A stretch of DNA of 64,000 bases from Toxoplasma gondii ME49 (lineage: Eukaryota > Apicomplexa > Conoidasida > Eucoccidiorida > Sarcocystidae): contig NC_031473.1 in NCBI RefSeq assembly GCF_000006565.2, positions 1 through 64,000 of the forward strand. Direction: 5' to 3'. The first letter of the stretch is position 1, and each line of letters opens with the position of its first letter. Under the pieces are notes generated by a model. That model made no database searches and was not told the origin of the DNA. It saw only the letters and a program-made list of their open reading frames with translations. Below, one piece after another: positions 57,445 through 64,000 of this stretch. The translations under genes and the position numbers were made by a program.

Positions 57445-59234
57445 ATGGAGCGGTCTTCTCCGGGCGACGCTCCTTCTTCGTCGCAGCGCCAGGTTCCCTC
57501 GAGCGGGCAGCTCGAAGACCATCTGCCTCCTCACCACCGCTCGGCTCGCCTCGATCCCCGCACCCGTTTCTCCTCTCACCTGTCGCGTTCCACCTTCTTC
57601 CGCGCAGGTTCGCATGGTCCAGAGCGACTTTTTTCAAACCTCTCTTCCTCTTCCGCATCTTCGGGTGCCGCTTCTCCGTCTGATGCGTCTCCGTCTGGTG
57701 CTTCTCCGTCTGTTGCTTCTCCGTCTGCTGCTTCGTTCTCGTCCGCTGTGTCTCCATCTGCTGGTTCTCCATCTGCTGCTTCTCCGTCTGCTGCTTCTCC
57801 GTCTGCTGCTTCGTTCTCGTCTTCTTCCTGGAGCGAGGCACCGACTGGAGACGCGAGAAGCAGACCCACACACAGGGGAGGCCGCGTCAGACGCTCCGGC
57901 AGATTTTCAGGTGTCTGGCGAGGACGAGGCCGAGACGAGAGGCTGCAGCACCGGCGCCAGGGAGAGCGGGGAGAAGAAAAGGTGAGAGCAGAGCGATCGT
58001 ATGTCACGAAGAACAGGAGATGTTCGAGGTGCGAGGGAAAGGGGAGAGAAGAGCGGGCGAGAAGACGAGAACGACGCGCGCGCGCGCCGCAAGAGGGAGA
58101 AAGGCAGGCGCTCCACGCAGAGGGGAGGTAGCTACGGACAGACTACTCTTCGGCTTCTGCTCTTCTGTCTGCAGGTGTGTGTCGTGTGTGGAGTTCGAGG
58201 AGAAGACGTCAAATACAAGCTGCCCTGTTGCCGCTCTCTCTTTTGCTCTGCGGCATGCTACCAAGAGCATAAAAAGCGGTCTTGCGACGGCGGACCAATC
58301 CTGGAACAAGCGGGAGAAAAAACGGAACACAGAGAGGCGGCAGGGATGGACCGAACGCCGTCCGAGTGTCTCAACGGAGAAGACGAAGACATGGAGGACG
58401 GCGCAGAGCGCGGAGAGACCGACAGAGAGGCCGGCGAAGACCGGCCCGGTGTATGTACACTTGGCGCAGGGACTCGAGAGAAGAAGCGGAGACGGAGAGA
58501 GGAAGACTGTTCGGACGAAGAGCCTGAAGAAGGCGAGGAAGAAGAGGAAGGACTCGCGGCGAAGGTGAAATGCCAGAGAAGACGAGAAGAAGACGACATG
58601 GAAGGGAATGAGATGTCGCGGCGTTTCGGAGAAGGAGAAGAGCACGAGTTATCAGGAGAAGAAAGGGCGCTGAACCGATTCGAAGAAGGCGAGGAAGAAC
58701 AAGAAGAAGACCTTGAAGAGAACGACGAGCTGTCTGTACAGCAGAAAGAAGCACTCCGTACGTCGGACGGAGCACGAGGAAGCGGCTTGTTCTCTTTTTT
58801 CTTCCCTCTTTGCCTTCTCGTTCTCGGCTGCCAGAAAGACAATTCTTCTCTATTGGCCGTTGTTCGATTTCTGTGTGTCGTCTCCTTTTACATTTCCTTT
58901 TCTGCGCGTTTCCTCACGTCTTTCTCGTTTTTTCTTCTCTTGTTTCCTTCTCTCAAACTTTCGCTTCCACTCGCGTTTCCTCTTCTCTTCTGTTCCCTCG
59001 TGGGTTCCCCCACTGTTCTCGCCCATTTGCTTGTCTTCCTCGAACTGTCCTTTTTCAGGCTCCAACGCGAAGCTGCGCGAAGTCTTTGAGAACAACGCGC
59101 GGCTGCGGGAGGCCTTCGCCGCTGTGGCTTCGTCATCGGACCAGTCGGCGAGTCTGGCGATGTTTCTGAACGACGCGACGTTCCAAGGCGTCTGCGACCA
59201 AGTCATGGACATCGTGCAGGGCGACGAGAACTAG
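57445..59234 (+). CDS. HIT-type zinc-finger protein (ZNHIT family)
   Basis: Exons 57445-57981, 58175-58757 and 59059-59234 join in phase to give 431 aa. Residues 1-179 are a Ser/Ala/Pro-rich disordered leader with a tandem pentapeptide array. Exon 2 opens directly on the zinc finger: Cys181, Cys184, KYKLPCC (Cys197, 198), FCSAAC (Cys203, 207), His211 and Cys216, the HIT spacing. Residues 225-370 are highly acidic (EEGEEEEEG, EEDLEENDE). The C-terminal module, SNAKLREVFENNARLREAF to DQVMDIV, resembles the short helical tail found after the finger in ZNHIT3-like proteins. HIT fingers act in box C/D snoRNP assembly and chromatin remodelling complexes; which applies here is not decidable by eye. 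Confidence 0.85.
57663..57825 (+). repeat. 15-bp coding repeat (Ser-Pro-Ser-Ala-Ala type)
   Basis: About ten imperfect copies of gcttctccgtctgct encode A-S-P-S-A-like pentapeptides in the leader of the HIT finger protein, interrupted twice by SFSS. The unit keeps the reading frame, so length polymorphism is likely. Confidence 0.85.
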
Positions 59235-60036
59235 AGAAACCGAGAGGAAGCTGCGCTGGTCCCTGGGGGCCTGCTCTCGACGGAAACAGGAAGAGAAATC
59301 AGAGAGGCTGAACGGAGGGAGGAAACGGGAAGACGAGGACGAGAAGGAAAAGAAAGAGAAGAGGAAAGAGAAGAGGAAAGAGAAAAAGAAAGAGGAGCAA
59401 GAGGAGAAGAGAATCTGCGAGTAGTCGCTGTAATCCATGTTAACCACCGTCTGTTTGGAGTTGGTCGCAGTGGTGTACCGCAGTGCACAGAAGCCGCATT
59501 TTCAGTCGAGGCAGCGCAACGTTCTTCAGAAGAGGAGCGAAAGTAGGAATTTGCAACGGCCGCAGAGCTGTGAGCGTTCAAAGAGTCTTTGAAAAGTTTT
59601 GCTTCGCTTTCGCTGCAACTTCCTCTGTGGCTGTACACACAGCCGGTTCCGCGCTCTGGGATCAGAGCAGTGCGAAGAACAGGTTTCTTCTGTTTCTCAC
59701 GTGGACCGGGACGTCAACTTCTTGGTAGAAAAACTCTTTTTTTCCATCGAGGGGGCTTCCTTCCTTTCAACCAGTATCGCTCCGAGATCCAGATAAATTC
59801 AGCAAAGCAGTTCGTGCGTCCGACCTTAATTCGCCGGTTTCGAAGGTAGCGAACATCGAAAAAGAAAGAAAAACAAACGTCCTTTCTCACTTTCAGCAAC
59901 AAGTTTATGAACAGTCATTTGCACCTCAAAGAAACGCACACAAACACATCTCCACACGAGATATATTATACATAGACACACACACATGTAGATAGACATG
60001 CATGTATGTATCTCTGCATGATACATGTACAAGTTC

Positions 60037-60037
<1 letters not shown>

Positions 60038-60073
<36 letters not shown>
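60038..60073. repeat. (TA)n microsatellite
   Basis: An uninterrupted TA run of about 17 units, followed by unique sequence; a shorter one is near 60745-60768. Confidence 0.9.
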
Positions 60074-60077
<4 letters not shown>

Positions 60078-62419
60078 CTTGTGTGCGGGTACGGACATAG
60101 GTATCTGTGTATGGTAATCTGTAGATGTTCACGAAAAGAAGTGATGCAAGGGAAGGATATGAAGGTACGCTTTCATAGGTGAGGGAAGCGCTGCAGGGAG
60201 CAAGTCGCGAACGTCGACGACCGCGATAGAGAATTTGTGAGTCTCCACGGAGCCTCGTCTGCACTGCCATTCCGCGAATTCCTAAAAATGGGGGGCTTGG
60301 CAAAGGCAATTTGGTCGTTTTCCTCTCGGAACGACGACGCAGATTAGCAGACTCTCAGCTTGCGCGGGAAGGCGGCTGCGTCTCGTCGCCTTTTCTGCAG
60401 TTCGAGTGGCGGCCCCTGTCTCGAGTGTTTCAAAAACAAAAGAGAACGTTCTTTGAAAGAGGATACGTGAAAGGCAGTTTTCTTTCGTTTCGACCTTCTC
60501 TCTCAGGCAGACGGTGTCTCAGACCAGAGAGGCAACTCGCTTTTCAGTCGTTCAGGAAGCGTTCCAACAGGATGGCAGGCCAAAGAGCGGCTCCCAGAAG
60601 AGGCTCCTCTAAGGGAAGAGAAAATGTCACTTTGCTCTTGTATGTAAAAGGAGTAGCCTCTCCTCTAGTTCTCTTTCCTGCTACGTATCGAACTGATATT
60701 GGCAAGTGCATGCATACACTCATATATGAATTTATATATACAAATAGATATATATATATATATATGCATATGTGTGTGACTACTTTGTCAGAGACCCTTC
60801 CTCAGATACCTCCCCCTCTCAGGCTCTTCCGTTTCTCTTTCCTTCGAACTTGCTCGAGACTTTTTTGTGTTTCATCTTCAAAGCAGCTTCACCTAGTAAT
60901 TTTATTCTTTTCGGCAATTCGAGCCTTTCGCAGTGTGCGTCGGTTCTCCTCCTCCGCGTCTGGGCATCTCGAGACGAGGAGAATACTGCTAGATTTCAAC
61001 GTCTTTCTCTGGCACCAGTGAAATTGTCCTGGAAGTGTGTAGGCTTGCCAAGACAAATCAAGCAAGTGCTGAAGATTCCGGATTATCAAGAGGCCGAAAA
61101 GCAACTTTCCTCTTTCTTATTCCTGGACATTCACCGAAACACAGCGACTCTCCCCCCCCCCCGAAGCTGCGACGCACCCCCACTGACGACAGCGCCTTTC
61201 TCCCTGTGCTCTCACGACAAGGCTTCCTGGTTTTTCTGCATCTGGTGTAAGGAAAATAAAAGCAACGAAGTGATTGTGCCCTTGGTTTCTACAACCGAAT
61301 GCGCGAGAGGAAGGTCGTCGACCCCACAACACCGGCCAGGAAAGACAAGGGTAAAACTGCTTCTCGCACGGTTGGGTATCCGCACGCACTGTTTGAGATT
61401 CGAAAATCGCAAAGGCAATGGCGCAGGAGCTTCGTGCTGGACTGTCAAAACGTTTTCGAGAGCAAATCGCACCCTATAAGCGTGAAAAGCAGAGCTGCAC
61501 ACAAGAAAATGAGTCGACAAGCGTCATGGAGATAAAGCGCTCTATCCTTGGATCGACGGCGGACTGACAAAGTGGACGTTCGAGTGTTTCGTGATTCACC
61601 GCCTCAAACATATGGACATCTCAAAGCATAACATTATCCCTCATTCGACGGTGTGCAAGCGTCGTATAAATCGGAGCAGATTAGTGGAACAGACCAGAGT
61701 AGTCTGCATCACGCCAGCTACGATCCAAGTTCACTTGCGTTGCTGTGGCACTCTTAAATTCAGAAAAAATCACAAACTCGAAGAGGAGAGATTTCCTCTG
61801 ACTCAACGAGTGCGGAGAGCGTACAGATGAATATAATGAAAGACCGTGATGTTAGAGGAAACACGGGAGACATCGGGTCTACGCCTTCTCAACGCGCAAT
61901 TTTCACAGCTCAGTCTATTAGCTATCACGAGTTGTACAGAAATTTGCGTACCTAAACAAAAGACTCTCCCCATAACTCTTGAAAGACGCGCGCCATTTCC
62001 TTGCCAGCACCCCCCCCTCCCGAATCTTCTCTTCGCATCTCCAGCCATTTATCTGTGTACCTTTCAGTGCGTAAACAGTCACAACATCACCCGTGAAGAA
62101 AGAGCTATTTGTTTCTCTCGACTGCAACACTTCGTTTACGAATTTGCGGCTCAGCTATCTGGCCCGAGATCGGTCATGGAGAAGACTCTTTTTTTCCGAA
62201 GTTTCGCGGACGAAATCGGAGAAAAAAAGAGTCAAATGACTCCGCCGGGGTTGCCGAGAGGGCGCGAATCATCTTCACCGCAATAGAAGTATATTATGTG
62301 TTGCAGTCTTCAGGTTTTTGAAGACTGAACGCTCGTCTCCCGGCGAAGTTTCTCTCGATTCCCTGTTCTCGACCCCCATTTCGCGGCAGCCGACGGGGAG
62401 AGACTGCGGAAAAAGAATC

Positions 62420-62540
62420 TGCATGCGGACCCCACAGTCCGCGCGATGCGTTCGCGGCAGCGCCTGGTAAGCCCTCTCCCTGGCGCGAGGCCAAAGGGCC
62501 ATTCGGCTTATATTCGGAGAAACCGCAACGCGCGCATGCA
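62420..62540 (+). promoter_or_regulatory. Ribosomal-protein-type promoter motif cluster
   Basis: TCGGCTTATATTCGG at 62503-62517 is an exact match to the TRP-1 element as I remember it. CGCATGCA at 62533-62540 and TGCATGCG at 62420-62427 match the TRP-2 form. All three lie within 121 bp. The cognate gene is not identified on either side. Confidence 0.65.
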
Positions 62541-64000
62541 GCGCACGCGTACAGAAGCAGCGCTGGAGGGTGCGTAGAGAAGCAACGCTGGAGGGCGGGT
62601 GCACTGGAGAGGAGGGAGTTGAGAATTGAGAACAGAGGATATGGGCAAGCGCGAAAGGAAGCAGAAAATGAGAGGGTGAAGGGGGATGGAATTGACGAAG
62701 GAGAAGAAGGAGGCACCTCGTTGGCAGAAGCAAGTGAGGCTGTGTGTAGTGCACTGAGAAAAGCGACAGCGTTGAAGTTTTATCTGTTCGCGCGCTTTCG
62801 TCGCACAGAAGGACTGAGAAAAAGCGACGCCTCTCTGAGGTTTCATGGATGCGATTCAAAAGTTTTCAGCAAGTTGTCTGCGCTGTTGCCGAGACTGGCG
62901 GACATGGGCGTCTCCTCCATCGCGTCGGCATATGCATGGGGGTAGAGAAACGTAGAGAGATATGTCGAGCTAGAGAGGGGAGGACGTCTTTCAGGACGTT
63001 CAGGTTAAAAGTGCGAGACAGAGTAGTCTCCCGGGCGCATTTTTCTGTGAGAAACCGACAGGAATATACGAGCTGCATGCAACGTGCACACATTCTCTAA
63101 CAGTCTCCTGCCTGCTCCTGAAAATGCTGCGGTGCGAGCTGCAAGACACAGAGCTTGTGTGGAACGGAAGAGCTCTCAGAAGCGTCCAACTCTTCCTTCT
63201 CATGCCCAGACACAGGAAGGAGGACCACAGAGACGGGAGAAGAAGAAAGTCTGACAACTCCAGGCAGCAACTGAGTGGGGGATTTTCGTGTTTTCTCGCT
63301 TCCAGTCTGCCGACCTGATGGCAAGCGCGAACTTCCACGAGATCCTCTGAAAAAATAGACGAAGATCCACACAATACTCTTCTCCTGAAACTGCCTTGCT
63401 CGAACTCGCTCCCTCTGCTTCTCAACGGTCTCTGTGCACAGTGCGTCAGGGAGGAGAGGGTGTGTGGTAGCTTTTTTTATGCTCTTCACTTGATCGACTT
63501 CGGTCTCCTCTCGCCTCTCTGCTTTCTCTCTTTTCCCCCTCTTCACTTTCATCTCTAGCCTCTCCCCTGCGTTGTCGGCTTGAGCGCTTCTGACGAAGGC
63601 CGTAGTTCCGCCCCCCGCCCTCGACTGCGGAGAAGAGTCACGAGTTTCTCTGCCTTCACTCGGATCCACAGTGCTTGTCGGGAGATGTACGGCAGCGCTC
63701 CGCTCCATGTGGAGAGAAAGTCGAGAAGAATCTCTTTCCAGCGCGGCTGTTGGTTCAAGAGTCCTTGCATGCACGCGGAACTCCCCCAGAGAAAGAACGT
63801 TTTCGACAGAAAAGAAGCTGAATCACAGAGAAAAGCGTCCTCGACGGGCAGAGAGTCCACAACAAAAGACCCGTGGGGACGCATGCACTCAAGCTTAAAA
63901 AACAAATACGTCTCCATATGCACACAACGCACACACGGACGCATGCATATGTAGGGATGTGCGAGTTGAGAAAACAAGGTGACGGAGAAGGAAGAGAGGA

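Larger units (their letters stand above)
59235..64000. other. Right end of window, no gene supported
   Basis: About 4.8 kb with only scattered frames, the longest being 236 codons (60311-61021 plus), 235 (60772-61479 plus), 225 (63097-63774 minus) and 194 (62275-62859 minus). None matches a family or forms a phase-consistent exon chain that I could find. The first 500 bp are purine-rich 3' UTR of the HIT finger gene. The promoter-motif cluster near 62420-62540 implies that some gene is driven from here. Confidence 0.45.

Noticed and set aside
63097..63774. 225-codon minus-strand frame near the right edge
   Set aside because: Basic, low-complexity and motif-free; could be an exon of a gene beyond the window, but nothing supports that here.

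Overview
The window is the left end of a nuclear chromosome from a coccidian parasite, most likely Toxoplasma gondii or a very close relative (Neospora, Hammondia). It opens with about 1 kb of CCCTAAA telomere repeat. The genes have many short exons, GT-AG introns with pyrimidine-rich 3' ends, (TA)n microsatellites inside introns, Ser/Arg-rich low-complexity proteins, and promoter elements matching the Toxoplasma ribosomal-protein motifs (TCGGCTTATATTCGG-like plus GCATGC). Nothing bacterial is present: no operons, CRISPR, insertion sequences or rRNA. I assigned the species from memory of these traits, not from a search.

Layout. 1-1098 telomere, with a degenerate inner edge. 1099-4866 subtelomere with no supported gene. 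4867-8303 (-) a six-exon cyclophilin. 9653-11746 (+) ribosomal protein L23A (uL23), divergent from the cyclophilin and carrying ribosomal-protein promoter motifs. 14289-17047 (-) a two-exon Ser-rich orphan. 19728-28820 (-) the most unusual gene: a POGLUT2/3-like (KDELC) glycosyltransferase fused to six thioredoxin-fold domains and ending in RDEL. Its 3' half holds a near-identical 555-bp exon-plus-intron unit about three times. 31927-40260 (+) Tudor-SN (SND1/p100) in twelve exons. 43548-44381 (+) an intronless EF-hand protein. 46647-49119 (+) a PICOT-type monothiol glutaredoxin with CRFS in place of CGFS. 51260-55681 (-) a 1473-codon Ser/Arg-rich orphan with a 24-bp minisatellite. 57445-59234 (+) a HIT-type zinc-finger protein. 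59235-64000 has no supported gene but holds a second cluster of ribosomal-protein-type promoter motifs.

For seven genes I placed splice sites by hand and checked that the exon phases add up to one open frame: cyclophilin, L23A, the Ser-rich orphan, the glycosyltransferase-thioredoxin fusion, Tudor-SN, glutaredoxin and the HIT finger protein. UTRs, transcription starts and poly(A) sites cannot be seen.

The genes do not form one pathway. They are mostly housekeeping functions: translation (L23A), protein folding and ER modification (cyclophilin, glycosyltransferase-PDI fusion), RNA metabolism (Tudor-SN), iron-sulfur/redox biology (glutaredoxin) and possibly RNP assembly (HIT finger). The likely novelty is the glycosyltransferase-multithioredoxin fusion and its recently amplified exon array.
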